This document shows positions 22,365 through 32,023 of a DNA stretch of 46,642 nt, piece after piece. This DNA is from Nitrospirales bacterium (GTDB lineage: Bacteria; Nitrospirota; Nitrospiria; Nitrospirales; UBA8639). The notes under the pieces were generated by a model, which did no database searches, was not told the origin of the DNA, and worked only from the letters and a program-made list of their open reading frames with translations. The position numbers and the translations under genes are program-made. The first letter of the stretch is position 1. The number at the start of each line of letters is the position of its first letter. The stretch is taken from contig JAJDVY010000011.1 of NCBI GenBank assembly GCA_022825885.1, positions 1 through 46,642 on the forward strand, written 5' to 3'.

Positions 22365-24113
22365 TTACGGCAACGTGGATGCCGCGTGAACGTCGTGAAA
22401 TTGGGTTTGATACAAACGCGTGTATACCCCGTTGCGACGAAGCAGTTCATGATGGAGACCGGCTTCCACGACGCGTCCTTCATCCAACACCACGATACGG
22501 TCCGCATGCTGAACGGTAGATAGGCGGTGCGCGACAACCAGCGTCGTCCGGTTCTTCATCAATTCAGCCAAAGCCGCCTGGACTTTTCGTTCGGACTCGG
22601 TATCCAGCGCGGAGGTGGCTTCATCGAGGATGAGCAGCGGGGGATTCCGCAATATCGCACGAGCGATGGCCAACCGCTGCCGCTGTCCGCCGGACAGGGT
22701 CACGCCGTTTTCTCCTATCAGCGTATCCAACCCGTTGGACAACTCCTCAATAAATTCCCACGCGTATCCCGCCTTGGCAGCCTGAATGATTTCCTGATCT
22801 GACGCTTCCGGACGGCCGTACGCAATGTTAGCCCGTACGGTTTCATCGAACAAGACCGTCTCTTGAGAGACGATGGCAATCTGGGCCCGCAGAGAGGTCA
22901 AGGCCACATCTCTGATGTCCCAGCCGTCGACGAGTATGCGGCCTTCGGACGGATCATAAAACCTCGGGACCAAACTCATCAGGGTGGATTTGCCGCTCCC
23001 GCTTTTCCCGACCAGCGCGATCACTTCGCCGAACTCGACGGTGAGATCAATATGTTCGATTGACGGCTCATCGCTCCCTTCATAGCGAAAACTCACGTTT
23101 TGAAACTCCAGGGAACGCGAGATGGCCGGCAATGCCACAAGCCCGTGATCGCGAACGAATTCATGCTCCGTATCGAGCATTTCAAAAACCCGGTTCGCCC
23201 CCGCGATTGCTCGTTGAACCAATGCGTTGGCACTGGCAAGTTTTTTGAGCGGCGCATAGGCCATGAACATGGCCGCCAAAAAGGAAAAAAATTCACCGGG
23301 TTTCATTTGGCCGTCTATCACTGAAAACCCACCGTACCAGACGATAAAGGCAATGCCGCCTATCCCAATCACCTCCAACAGGGGCGACGCCAAGGCAGCC
23401 AATTGTGCCGACTTGATGACCGCCCGCAAATAGGCCGTATTGCCCATGGCAAACCGTTGTTGTTCAACGTGTTCAGCCCCGTATGCTTTGACGATTCGGA
23501 TTCCGGCAAACGCTTCTTTCAACGTCGAGGCCATATCCCCCATCGACTCTTGTCCCCTGACGGCTAATTTTCGCAACCGCTTGCCGATTTTCACGATGGC
23601 ATAGGTGGAAACCGGCATCACCACAAGCAACGCCGTGGCCAACCGCCAATTCTGATAGAAGGCCACGCCGGTCAAGACGAGAAGGGTCAGCCCCTGTTGA
23701 AACAAGTCTCGAATCACGTTGGGAATGGCATTGGCCATTTCATTGACGTCGTTGATGACCCGTGCCACCAATCGCCCGCTTGAATGCTTCTGATGAAACG
23801 GCAACGACATGCGAAGAAAGTGACCGAATAATTGCTGCCGGACTTCCGCCACCACGCGATTGCCGACGTAACTCATCAAATAGCTTTGACCGTACGCAAA
23901 GAGCCCTTTCAACGTGGCCGCGCCGAGAATGACCAGGGGCAAAACCATGAGCAGCAGTTGATCCTTGGCAATAAAAATTCCGTCAAGGACCGGTTGCACC
24001 AGCCAAGCATACAGTCCTGACATGCCCGCCACGCCCACCGCGCACAGACACGCCACGACCAACCGGACACGGTATTGATACAAGTAGGATACAATCCTGA
24101 AAAAAACCTTCAT
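22365..24113 (-). CDS. msbA: Lipid A export ATP-binding/permease MsbA
   Basis: 582 aa half-transporter that acts as a homodimer flipping core-lipid A across the inner membrane. Six TM helices occupy residues 1-310. NBD motifs: Walker A GKSGSGKST, signature LSGGQRQRLAIARAI, Walker B LLILDEATSALD, H-loop VVAHRLSTV. ATG 24113 overlaps the lpxB stop (ATGA), so translation is coupled. Placement in the lipid A operon supports MsbA over a drug exporter. Confidence 0.93.
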   Translation of the reverse strand: MKVFFRIVSYLYQYRVRLVVACLCAVGVAGMSGLYAWLVQPVLDGIFIAKDQLLLMVLPLVILGAATLKGLFAYGQSYLMSYVGNRVVAEVRQQLFGHFLRMSLPFHQKHSSGRLVARVINDVNEMANAIPNVIRDLFQQGLTLLVLTGVAFYQNWRLATALLVVMPVSTYAIVKIGKRLRKLAVRGQESMGDMASTLKEAFAGIRIVKAYGAEHVEQQRFAMGNTAYLRAVIKSAQLAALASPLLEVIGIGGIAFIVWYGGFSVIDGQMKPGEFFSFLAAMFMAYAPLKKLASANALVQRAIAGANRVFEMLDTEHEFVRDHGLVALPAISRSLEFQNVSFRYEGSDEPSIEHIDLTVEFGEVIALVGKSGSGKSTLMSLVPRFYDPSEGRILVDGWDIRDVALTSLRAQIAIVSQETVLFDETVRANIAYGRPEASDQEIIQAAKAGYAWEFIEELSNGLDTLIGENGVTLSGGQRQRLAIARAILRNPPLLILDEATSALDTESERKVQAALAELMKNRTTLVVAHRLSTVQHADRIVVLDEGRVVEAGLHHELLRRNGVYTRLYQTQFHDVHAASTLP

Positions 24114-25246
24114 GCCTCACACTCGGCCAATATGACCTCTGCCGCTCTCAGGGAAGCTCCGGGGGAACCAAGCTTGGAGCGAATCTCCCCCAACGCTTCC
24201 CGCATGTGATCGTACCGGGTTCGATCCTTCAGAAGACGAAGCGCCTCTGCGCTCAATCGTTCCGCCGTCACCTCCGATTGCAAAAGTTCCGGAACAACGG
24301 CATGCCCGGCAACCAGGTTCACCAACCCCACGTGTTCCACGGTGACGATCATTTTGGCAAGAAGATACGTCAACCAAGAAACCCGATACGTCAGGATCAT
24401 AGGCGTGCCGACCAACGCTGCCTGCAAGGTGGCCGTTCCCGAGGCCACCAACAACAAATCCGCGGCTGCCATGACCTCTTCCGGCTGGTTCGACACCACG
24501 GTCACGGGAAGCGTCTTTTCGTCGATGACCTCGTTGACCCATTCTGCGGCCACCGTGGGGGCCCGTGCGATGACGCAATGAAGGTCGGGGAACGATTCCC
24601 GAATGCGCCCCACGGCCTCCAACATAGCCGGCAACAGGGATTCAATTTCAGAACGGCGGCTTCCGGGCAGCACTCCCAGAACCAGGCCTTGAGCCGGAAG
24701 CCCCAAGGCTCGACGCACGTGAGCCGTACCATGACAATGAACCACGTCATCGAGTAAGGGATGCCCCACAAAACTACAGGGGACGTCAGCTTCACGGTAC
24801 AACGGCTCTTCAAAGGGCAAAATGACGATCATCCGGCGTACCACTCGCTTGATCAGATTGATCCGGTGCCGGCCCCATGCCCAAATCTGTGGAGCGATAT
24901 AATAGATCACGCGATGACCGAGCTTCGCCGCGATTCTGGCCAGCCGCAGATTCATCGATGGATTGTCGACGAACACCACGCCGTCCAGGGACTCCTTTCG
25001 GAAAAACCGCTTCAGGGTCAATGCGTTGGCCAAGCCCTTCCAAATAATAGCCGGGCCCGGCACCCCAACGACGTCCAGGCGATGTAACCCTTGAACCAGT
25101 TCAACGCCCGCGGTGCGCATGTGCCGCCCGCCGACCCCGATCAGCCTGATGTCAGGCCGAAGTGTTTGTAAGGCCTTTGCCAAACTGGCGCCATGAAGAT
25201 CGCCGGACGCCTCACCGGCGACAATCATGATTGACAGACGAGCCAT
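24110..25246 (-). CDS. lpxB: Lipid-A-disaccharide synthase LpxB
   Basis: 378 aa GT19 glycosyltransferase joining UDP-diacylglucosamine and lipid X. The N-terminal signature is IMIVAGEASGDLHGA, with FVDNPSMNLRLA, YYIAPQIWAWG, FVGHPLLDD, LPGSRRSEI and SGTATLQAAL in order. ATG 25246 has AGAGG five bases upstream; GTG 25252 is also in frame. It lies eight bases after the Gfo/Idh-family gene. Confidence 0.94.
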   Translation of the reverse strand: MARLSIMIVAGEASGDLHGASLAKALQTLRPDIRLIGVGGRHMRTAGVELVQGLHRLDVVGVPGPAIIWKGLANALTLKRFFRKESLDGVVFVDNPSMNLRLARIAAKLGHRVIYYIAPQIWAWGRHRINLIKRVVRRMIVILPFEEPLYREADVPCSFVGHPLLDDVVHCHGTAHVRRALGLPAQGLVLGVLPGSRRSEIESLLPAMLEAVGRIRESFPDLHCVIARAPTVAAEWVNEVIDEKTLPVTVVSNQPEEVMAAADLLLVASGTATLQAALVGTPMILTYRVSWLTYLLAKMIVTVEHVGLVNLVAGHAVVPELLQSEVTAERLSAEALRLLKDRTRYDHMREALGEIRSKLGSPGASLRAAEVILAECEA

Positions 25247-25254
25247 GCCCACCT

Positions 25255-26226
25255 CTACGAGGCTGACGCCTCGACCTTCGGAAACCCGCTCGGCGGAGAA
25301 GCCGGTCCACGGATGGAATGCAGGATCGTATGCACCAACTCCAGGGCGGCCAACCCTTCTTCGCCGGAAACCCCACCCGGAGTCCCGGCTTGAATGGCTT
25401 GCACAAAGGCCTGCAATTCACGCTTCAGCGGTTCGTCATCCCCTGCCTGAATCGATTCCTCCCGTACGGACGATCCAGCGGTCACGCCTTGTCGATACAC
25501 GATGCCTTGACGAGAGAGAAAATCGACCGAAAGATAGAGGCTTTCCTGGAACAATCGCATTTTACGCAAACGGCCGGTTGAAATCCGGCTGGCCGTCAAA
25601 TTGACCACGCACCCATTGTCAAACTCGACCCGGGCATGTGCAAAATCGACCTGCGAGGACAGCACCGGCATGCCCACGGCCTCCACTTTGGTGACGCGCC
25701 CCAAACCAAAAGACAAGATCAGGTCAACGTCATGAATCATGAGATCCCGTACCACGTCCACGTCCGTTCCCCGTGGTTGAAAGGGTGCGAGCCTGTGACA
25801 TTCAATATACGTGGGGTTGGAGAGACGATCCCGGATCAGCTCCCCGACGGGATTGAACCGCTCAACGTGCCCCACGTGCAGCACCACCCCCCTGCGCTTC
25901 GCCTGGTCGACCATCTGCCGCCCTTCTTCCGTGGTGGCGGCCACGGGTTTTTCGACCAGAACGTGTACGCCGGCTTCAAGACAATCCGACACGACCGCCC
26001 CGTGCTGCACAGTCGGTACGGCGACGCTCACCGCGTCGACCCGGCCCAGCAAATTCCGGTGATCTCCGAAATGAGCCACACCAAGACGATTGCCGATTTC
26101 AGCCCGCCGGGTCTGATCAATATCCACCACGCCCACCAACCGGGTTTGCGGCAATTCCGAATAGATCCGGGCATGATGTTGCCCGAGGTGTCCCACGCCA
26201 ATGACGCCAACGCTGACGATGTCCAT
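25255..26226 (-). CDS. Gfo/Idh/MocA-family sugar oxidoreductase in the lipid A operon
   Basis: 323 aa NAD(P)-dependent dehydrogenase. The Rossmann motif is GVIGVGHLGQHH, then VLVEKPVA with the catalytic-type Lys, and HVGHVERFNP; DLMIHDVDLIL ends with the usual active-site His-Asp pattern. ATG 26226 has AGGA nine bases upstream; the frame to 26259 is less likely. Between lpxI and lpxB, it resembles the setting of GnnA, which oxidises UDP-GlcNAc for 3-amino lipid A, but no GnnB aminotransferase is adjacent. The substrate is therefore open. The 164 bp upstream of it show no gene. Confidence 0.85.
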   Translation of the reverse strand: MDIVSVGVIGVGHLGQHHARIYSELPQTRLVGVVDIDQTRRAEIGNRLGVAHFGDHRNLLGRVDAVSVAVPTVQHGAVVSDCLEAGVHVLVEKPVAATTEEGRQMVDQAKRRGVVLHVGHVERFNPVGELIRDRLSNPTYIECHRLAPFQPRGTDVDVVRDLMIHDVDLILSFGLGRVTKVEAVGMPVLSSQVDFAHARVEFDNGCVVNLTASRISTGRLRKMRLFQESLYLSVDFLSRQGIVYRQGVTAGSSVREESIQAGDDEPLKRELQAFVQAIQAGTPGGVSGEEGLAALELVHTILHSIRGPASPPSGFPKVEASAS

Positions 26227-26390
26227 ATCTCGGCTTCCTGCGATGGAATCAGGTTGCATAATAGAAAAACAGAAACCGCGGCGCGGCGGGATGTGACGGA
26301 TTCGCCTGCTTCAACAAAAAGCGAAAAGGCAAAAGACGCGGAACCGGCAAGGGGACGACAAGCCGGTCACGCAAAAGTCCACTCTGCCGA

Positions 26391-27257
26391 TTATCCCAAG
26401 ATGCCAATAATGGCGATGCCGGCCTGATGCGCTTTTTTCAGCATCTCTTCCCGGTCGAGCATAATGGTCTTGTGAGCCTCCAAGGCCAACGCCGACGCCT
26501 TCACTTCAGCCATCACGTCGATGGTTTGAGGACCGACCGCCGGCAAGTCAAACCGTAAATCCTGCTGGGGCTTGCAGCATTTGACGACAACGGCGCCGCT
26601 CCGAGCCAATCGCCCGCCGCGCCGGATGGTCTCATCCGTGCCTTCGACCGCTTCAACCGCGACGACCACCCGATCCTTGACCACCACGCATTGGCCAATG
26701 TCCATCCGGCCGACCTCTTTTGCAATACTCCATCCGTAGGACACGTCCGCCCGTTCCTTCCCGGACGGTTCCCGCCGGGTCAACGCCCCTTCCGGAACGA
26801 CAAGATCGGACAACCCGAACGTGGATTCTCGAATCGTAATCCCTTCGTCTTCCAGGTCATCGGCAATGGCCCTGAGAATATGATCATCCTTCCATGATTT
26901 CAGTCTGGCAAAAAACGCCATGGCCCGGAAATCGGGACGAACGCCGGAAAAGAGATGCGTTTTTTTTATCCCTCCCAGCATCACGGCCTGCTCGACGCCG
27001 TCACCCTTGAGGACCTGAATGATTTTTCCGAATTGCCCGACGCGAACCCAATGCATCCGGTCGACCACCTGCTCCAACTCCGGAGCCGTTTCACCGTGAT
27101 GAGCCACGGCCGAGACTCGAAACCCAAGCTTTCTTGTGTTTTCCGCAAAGATGATGGGAAACCGACCGTTGCCCGCTATCAGGCCAATCCAGCCACCGGT
27201 GGGAGGAAGCGGTAGAGCCGACGAAGGCAATTCTCGTGTCACCGCGTGTGGGATCAC
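26391..27257 (-). CDS. lpxI: UDP-2,3-diacylglucosamine pyrophosphatase LpxI
   Basis: 288 aa. Hydrolyses UDP-2,3-diacyl-GlcN to lipid X, replacing LpxH in many alpha-proteobacteria and other phyla. Typical motifs are IGLIAGNGRFPIIFA at the N-terminus, VMLGGIKK, DDHILRAIADDLEDEG and KCCKPQQDLRFDLPAVGPQT. The start GTG 27257 directly follows the lpxA stop. The DUF1009-type sequence leaves little doubt. Confidence 0.92.
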   Translation of the reverse strand: MIPHAVTRELPSSALPLPPTGGWIGLIAGNGRFPIIFAENTRKLGFRVSAVAHHGETAPELEQVVDRMHWVRVGQFGKIIQVLKGDGVEQAVMLGGIKKTHLFSGVRPDFRAMAFFARLKSWKDDHILRAIADDLEDEGITIRESTFGLSDLVVPEGALTRREPSGKERADVSYGWSIAKEVGRMDIGQCVVVKDRVVVAVEAVEGTDETIRRGGRLARSGAVVVKCCKPQQDLRFDLPAVGPQTIDVMAEVKASALALEAHKTIMLDREEMLKKAHQAGIAIIGILG

Positions 27258-28076
27258 CTAAAAGTCTTCTTGCTCGCCTTGACCTTTTCGCGCGGAACGG
27301 CACATCCCACGCGTCGAGGTTTCCAAAAACGTCAGCAGGACCAGGATGTCGGGGCTATCCTGGAATTGATGGCGGGCCAGCTTGATCGCGTCGGCCATAC
27401 GTTGGTTTTTTCTAAACAGCAGGCTGTAGGCTTGTTTCAAGACACGGATGCGCTGGGCTGAAAATCCTCCCCGGCGAAGCCCAATGGCATTGATCCCATA
27501 GAGTTCGGCCCGGTTGCCGACTGCACGCATAAACGGTGGCACGTCCCGGGCAACGGCGGAACACCCGCCGATCATGGCATAATCGCCGACCCGTGCGTAT
27601 TGATGAACGCCGACCAACCCGCCGATCACGGCATAACTCCCCACCGAAATATGTCCGGCGAGCGTCGCGGCATTGGCCATGACCACGTTGTCGCCAATGT
27701 GACAATCGTGCGCCACGTGCACGTAGGCCATCAAAAAATTGTGCCGGCCGATCGTCGTGACGCCCCCGCCAAATGCCGTCCCGCGGTTCACCGTGACGTA
27801 CTCCCGCAGAATATTTTCATCGCCGATCCTCACGCGAGTCGGCTCATCATGATACTGAAGGTGCTGGGGGGGAGCCCCGATCGACACGTAAGGAAAAATT
27901 TTACACCGTTGGCCGATTTCCGTATGACCCTCCAGGCTCACGTGTGAGCACAGTTCAGTCCCGCGGCCGATTTTTACGTGCTCGCCAATCACGCAAAAAG
28001 GACCCACGATCACGTCCTCATCGAGTTCGGACTTTGGATGCACGATAGCCGTGGGATGAATGGACCTACTCGACAT
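27258..28076 (-). CDS. lpxA: UDP-GlcNAc O-acyltransferase LpxA
   Basis: 272 aa left-handed beta-helix enzyme making the first acyl transfer of lipid A synthesis. Hexapeptide repeats run from IHPTAIVHP to ARDVPPFM. The catalytic His context is MAYVHVAHDCHIGD, and NAIGLRRRGF-like NAIGLRRGGFS precedes the helical C-terminus. ATG 28076 has GAGG six bases upstream; ATG 28079 and a longer frame to 28184 also exist. It overlaps the fabZ end by 11 bases. Confidence 0.94.
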   Translation of the reverse strand: MSSRSIHPTAIVHPKSELDEDVIVGPFCVIGEHVKIGRGTELCSHVSLEGHTEIGQRCKIFPYVSIGAPPQHLQYHDEPTRVRIGDENILREYVTVNRGTAFGGGVTTIGRHNFLMAYVHVAHDCHIGDNVVMANAATLAGHISVGSYAVIGGLVGVHQYARVGDYAMIGGCSAVARDVPPFMRAVGNRAELYGINAIGLRRGGFSAQRIRVLKQAYSLLFRKNQRMADAIKLARHQFQDSPDILVLLTFLETSTRGMCRSARKGQGEQEDF

Positions 28077-28587
28077 CATGATCCTCAAGGTTTGATTGCC
28101 CCGTTTCGGCATGCGTGGAGTTGACCCGCTCAGACTGCAACATCGCCGTGGATTCGGCCTCGCACACCAAGTCCGACCCGACAAAGGCCTTTCCTTGCAT
28201 TTTCCAGAATGGCGGCCGGCGTTTAATCACTTCGACTTCCAACCGTATCTGATCGCCGGGAATCACGGGTTTGCGAAACTTGGCCTTATCGATTCCCGTG
28301 AGGTACACGATCGGGGATCCCTCGACGGACGACGATCGAATGGCCAACACTCCACCCAATTGAGCAAGCGCTTCGACGATCAACACGCCGGGGAAGACGG
28401 GGCGTCCGGGGAAATGGCCCTGGAAGTACGGATCGTTGACCGTGACGTTTTTCAACCCGACTGCCCGCCGACCGGAGTCAATCTTCACGACTCGGTCCAC
28501 GAGCAAAAACGGATAACGGTGAGGCAGGACGGCTTGCACTTCAATGGCATCCATGGCCATGTCCGGCTGAGCTGTCTGATCGCTCAT
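28066..28587 (-). CDS. fabZ: 3-hydroxyacyl-ACP dehydratase FabZ
   Basis: 173 aa hot-dog fold dehydratase. LPHRYPFLLVDRV carries the catalytic His, and GHFPGRPVFPGVLIVEALAQ the catalytic Glu. ATG 28587 has GAGG four bases upstream. About 20 extra C-terminal residues, rich in charged groups, exceed the usual length. It shares the 3-hydroxyacyl-ACP pool with LpxA, which explains the pairing with lpxA. Confidence 0.94.
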   Translation of the reverse strand: MSDQTAQPDMAMDAIEVQAVLPHRYPFLLVDRVVKIDSGRRAVGLKNVTVNDPYFQGHFPGRPVFPGVLIVEALAQLGGVLAIRSSSVEGSPIVYLTGIDKAKFRKPVIPGDQIRLEVEVIKRRPPFWKMQGKAFVGSDLVCEAESTAMLQSERVNSTHAETGQSNLEDHDVE

Positions 28588-28660
28588 GGTTCCTCTCTAC
28601 CCTCAGACGGGAAAAGTCCGTCAGGCAACGACACTGATCCGGCGCACGCAATCACGTTCC

Positions 28661-29266
28661 TCAACGAAACGTGGTCTGATCCAAAATTTCCAACACGGTG
28701 GACGAAAAGTCCATGCTCTCGTCATAGTAACGCGTCGGGGTATTCTTTCCTTTTTCCACGACGAGTCCGAATCCTCGTTGTTGAGCAATTTCCTTGACCA
28801 CCAAATCGACCTGTTCACGAAATTCATCCAGCAACTCGGCCTGCTTGGTCTGAAACTCTCGTGACATATTACCGGCTTTTTGTTGGTAGTCCAACATACG
28901 CTGGCGCAATTGATCTTCCTTTTGTTGCTTGGCCGAAGGACTTAACACGCTGCCTTGACGCAATAACTCATTTTCTAGATTCCTGAGTTCCTGCTGTTCG
29001 AGTTCGAGTAACGCCTGCCGGTCCTTCATAAATTGGTTGAGCGTATCATTGACCTGACGGCCGAGCTTGGATTCCTTCAATAACCATTGCGTGTCCACCA
29101 CGCCGATGACGACACCGGAACCTGCCGGTCGCTCCGCGGCGGAAATTGTGGCAGGGGCGGAAGCCGGCGTCTCGCAACCGGCAGCCACCGACAACAAAAT
29201 GGCCAAGCCCGCCTGGAGGAGGCTTCCCGGCAATAACAACGTATTCGAGCCATTCATGTTCCGCAT
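28661..29266 (-). CDS. Skp/OmpH-like periplasmic chaperone, possible lipoprotein
   Basis: 201 aa. An N-terminal signal sequence ends in SVAAGC, an imperfect lipobox, so lipid anchoring is possible although Skp itself is soluble. IGVVDTQWLLKES is the conserved first strand, followed by a long coiled coil (about 85-165) rich in Gln/Glu/Leu, and a final VEKGKNTPTRYYDES strand region. It is expected to hold unfolded outer-membrane proteins for BamA, which is encoded just upstream. ATG 29266 was chosen; 29257 is also possible. Confidence 0.82.
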   Translation of the reverse strand: MRNMNGSNTLLLPGSLLQAGLAILLSVAAGCETPASAPATISAAERPAGSGVVIGVVDTQWLLKESKLGRQVNDTLNQFMKDRQALLELEQQELRNLENELLRQGSVLSPSAKQQKEDQLRQRMLDYQQKAGNMSREFQTKQAELLDEFREQVDLVVKEIAQQRGFGLVVEKGKNTPTRYYDESMDFSSTVLEILDQTTFR

Positions 29267-29276
29267 GCTGCGCACT

Positions 29277-31622
29277 CTAGAAGACGTTCCCGACGGAAAA
29301 CTCAAAGACACTTGATTGCTCTTGAGGCTGACGATCCAATTTGAGACCCCAGGCCGCGCGTAAGGGCCCGAACGGTGAAATCCAGCGCACCTCTACCCCT
29401 GTTGCCTTTCGCAAATTGAAATCCAACTCTTCTTCTTCGGCAAAACCTTTCCCATAATCAAAAAAGACGACTCCATTCAACTTTGCAGTAGGGAGGACCG
29501 GAAAAATCAACTCGGCATTAAGAATCAACTGTTTATTCCCGCCTGCCAACGTTCCGGACTCGGTTACGGGACCGGCTCGCCCAAATTGGAACCCACGCAT
29601 CGTATTGATGCCGCCGACGAAAAAGAGTTCCGTCAAGGGTACCGAGTCACCCGAATACCCCTCCGCCATGCCGACCCGACCACGGAACGCCATCCTGAGA
29701 TCCCAAACGGGTAACGGGACGTATTTCAACCCATCAAGCGCGAATCGATAGAAATTGTTGGTCCCTCCCAGCGCCTCGGTTCCAAAACCCAGGCGCAGAC
29801 CCGTCCTCGATCCGGTACGCGGGTCCTGGAAAAAGTCACGGGTATCACGAAAGAGACTCGAACGGAACCCCGTCGTGGATTGATCGCCGAGCTGGTTCCG
29901 AATGAACGACGTTGCGTCACTGGCCGCGTTTGTAATTCTGATTTGCTCCCCAACGAGAGTAAAACTTCCCGTGATATATTCGGAAAAGGCCCTTCCCCAT
30001 TGGACCGTTCCGCCCTTTCTCTCTTCCTGGTACGTCAAGAAATTCGTTTGAGTGCTGAACCCGTCCGCCTGAAAGGACGTGGGCCCGTCAAACAGCGCCG
30101 GATTCCTGAACGTCAGGACGCCAATGGTTCGCCGAACGCCGACTTGTCCGCGAACTCGGACGAGATATCCCAAACCGAACAAATTGCCTTCCGTGATATT
30201 GGCAATAGCCGTAAAGCGATCGAGAGTACTGAACCCGCCGCCAATGCTGAATTGTCCCGTGGGTTTCTCTTTGAGTCGTACTTGTACGTCGACCTTATCT
30301 TCCTCCACGTGTTCGGGGACCAGTTCGACGGTTTCGAAGAAATTCAGATTATTGAGCCGTTGAAAGCTGCGCTTGATGGCCGCGGAATCCAGAACTTCCT
30401 GTTCATCGACTCGCAACTCCCGTCGAATGACGTTGTCTCGCGTCTTATCATTCCCCGTAATGAGAATCTCTCTGACACGAATCAGCGATCCTTCTTTGAT
30501 CGTAAAGGTAATGTCCGTCGTGAGCGTATCAGGGTTGGGAGCCAGATTCGGCGTGACTTCGGCAAATGAATACCCTTCCGCTCCATACATGTCCGTGACA
30601 CGAGAAATCTCGTCCCGGACCGTCGTCCGTTGAAACACGTCATCGGGACGAATAAACGAATACCGCGCAAGGGCCTCGTCTTCAAAAACCGTATTCCCTT
30701 CATAGCGGACCGTTTGAACCGTATACGGTTGACCTTCACTGACTTGAAACGTCAGGTTCACGGATTCTTTATCGTCACTCAGTTCAATGGCCGGCGTCCC
30801 GACCTGGACGTCAAGGTATCCTCGATTCGAATAATATTCCTTGATCCGTTCAATATCGTTGGAGAGCTCTTCCTGGTGTAAGATTCCTGCGTCGGTAATG
30901 AGAGAAAGGATCGGGGTCCATTCCTGGTTGGCCATCACACCCAACAAATCTTTCTTGTCAAACACGGTCATGCCTGCAAAATGAATCGTATCAATCTTGG
31001 CTCGCGTTCCTTCTTGAATAAAAAAGGTCACACGATTGCGACTCTCCCGTAATTCCTGAATGATCGGAATCACCTTGGCCTTGTGATACCCGCTTTTTTC
31101 ATATTCCGCCCGGATTTTCTCCGCACTGGCCTTGGTCGCCTGTTGATCGAGAAACACTTGATTTTTTAGCGTGATGACCTCTTTCAACTTATCGTCCGAT
31201 AACGCATCATTCCCATCAAAGACAATAGCCGTGACAAAGGGTTTTTCTTGCACCACGAAAACGACTGCGACGCCTTCCGGCGTCGTTTCCGTCCGTACCT
31301 GCACGTCGTCAAAGAACCCCATGTCGTAAATCAGCCGAATCTGCCGTTGCGTCACCTCGGACGAAAGCGGATCTCCCGTTTTCAAGGTCACATTACTGAG
31401 AATCGCGGCCGACTCAATTCGCTGGTTGCCCGTCACGGCAATCTTTTCCACAATCAAGTCCTGTGCTTGACTCAACGCCGGTAAAGACACGCTCATGAAT
31501 ACGATGAATAAGAACCCGGACACGAGAGTGATCCCAAGAAATCCACTGATTCTTGCTCGCCTCAGAGGGATTCCAGGATTGTGAATCGCCACACGCGGGT
31601 TTTCCGAACGAACGCCCACCAT
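29277..31622 (-). CDS. bamA: Outer membrane assembly factor BamA
   Basis: 781 aa Omp85 protein of the BAM complex. After the signal peptide (ending PALSQAQ) come about five POTRA domains, beginning IVEKIAVTGNQRIE, then a 16-strand barrel with GRAFSEYITGSFTL and the L6-type FVGGINTMRGF motif, ending in SVFEFSVGNVF with the terminal aromatic of outer-membrane proteins. ATG 31622 has GGAG six bases upstream, favoured over starts up to 31688. It heads the minus-strand operon, diverging from lon. Confidence 0.94.
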   Translation of the reverse strand: MVGVRSENPRVAIHNPGIPLRRARISGFLGITLVSGFLFIVFMSVSLPALSQAQDLIVEKIAVTGNQRIESAAILSNVTLKTGDPLSSEVTQRQIRLIYDMGFFDDVQVRTETTPEGVAVVFVVQEKPFVTAIVFDGNDALSDDKLKEVITLKNQVFLDQQATKASAEKIRAEYEKSGYHKAKVIPIIQELRESRNRVTFFIQEGTRAKIDTIHFAGMTVFDKKDLLGVMANQEWTPILSLITDAGILHQEELSNDIERIKEYYSNRGYLDVQVGTPAIELSDDKESVNLTFQVSEGQPYTVQTVRYEGNTVFEDEALARYSFIRPDDVFQRTTVRDEISRVTDMYGAEGYSFAEVTPNLAPNPDTLTTDITFTIKEGSLIRVREILITGNDKTRDNVIRRELRVDEQEVLDSAAIKRSFQRLNNLNFFETVELVPEHVEEDKVDVQVRLKEKPTGQFSIGGGFSTLDRFTAIANITEGNLFGLGYLVRVRGQVGVRRTIGVLTFRNPALFDGPTSFQADGFSTQTNFLTYQEERKGGTVQWGRAFSEYITGSFTLVGEQIRITNAASDATSFIRNQLGDQSTTGFRSSLFRDTRDFFQDPRTGSRTGLRLGFGTEALGGTNNFYRFALDGLKYVPLPVWDLRMAFRGRVGMAEGYSGDSVPLTELFFVGGINTMRGFQFGRAGPVTESGTLAGGNKQLILNAELIFPVLPTAKLNGVVFFDYGKGFAEEEELDFNLRKATGVEVRWISPFGPLRAAWGLKLDRQPQEQSSVFEFSVGNVF

Positions 31623-31837
31623 CTTGTGCTCCGGACAAAAACGTCCCATTTCCTTATGGGACAGAAGCCATACAATCACACGTGACATCCGGCACTCAAG
31701 GGCGAGAGGCGTCTAGTGGGTTTCAGGAAGCCGGACTCAGACACTCAAACCTGAAAGGATGCGACGAAAAGTGCGTCATTATAGATCGACCCGTATGGCT
31801 TGTAAAGTTTAGGGCACTTGAAATGGAGCTTCTTTCC

Positions 31838-31867
31838 TTGACATTCATTTTTTTGTTCACCTACTAT
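31838..31867 (+). promoter_or_regulatory. Sigma70-type promoter for lon
   Basis: Perfect TTGACA, an 18-base spacer and TACTAT, about 150 bases upstream of the lon ATG. I see no CIRCE or sigma32-like element. The 401-bp divergent region 31623-32023 contains no supported gene; a convincing bamA promoter is not visible. Confidence 0.55.
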
Positions 31868-32023
31868 CCAATGGTTCGCTGGAAACGCGTTCCACGGACG
31901 AAAGCGACAATCCGTATGAGTCAATGACGGACGATTCCTGCCCCGGTGGTGCAATTCCAAAACCCGTTCGACTCTGTATTACGCGACTCACGTTTGCCGA
32001 CTCGACACCTCAAACGACGCTCA

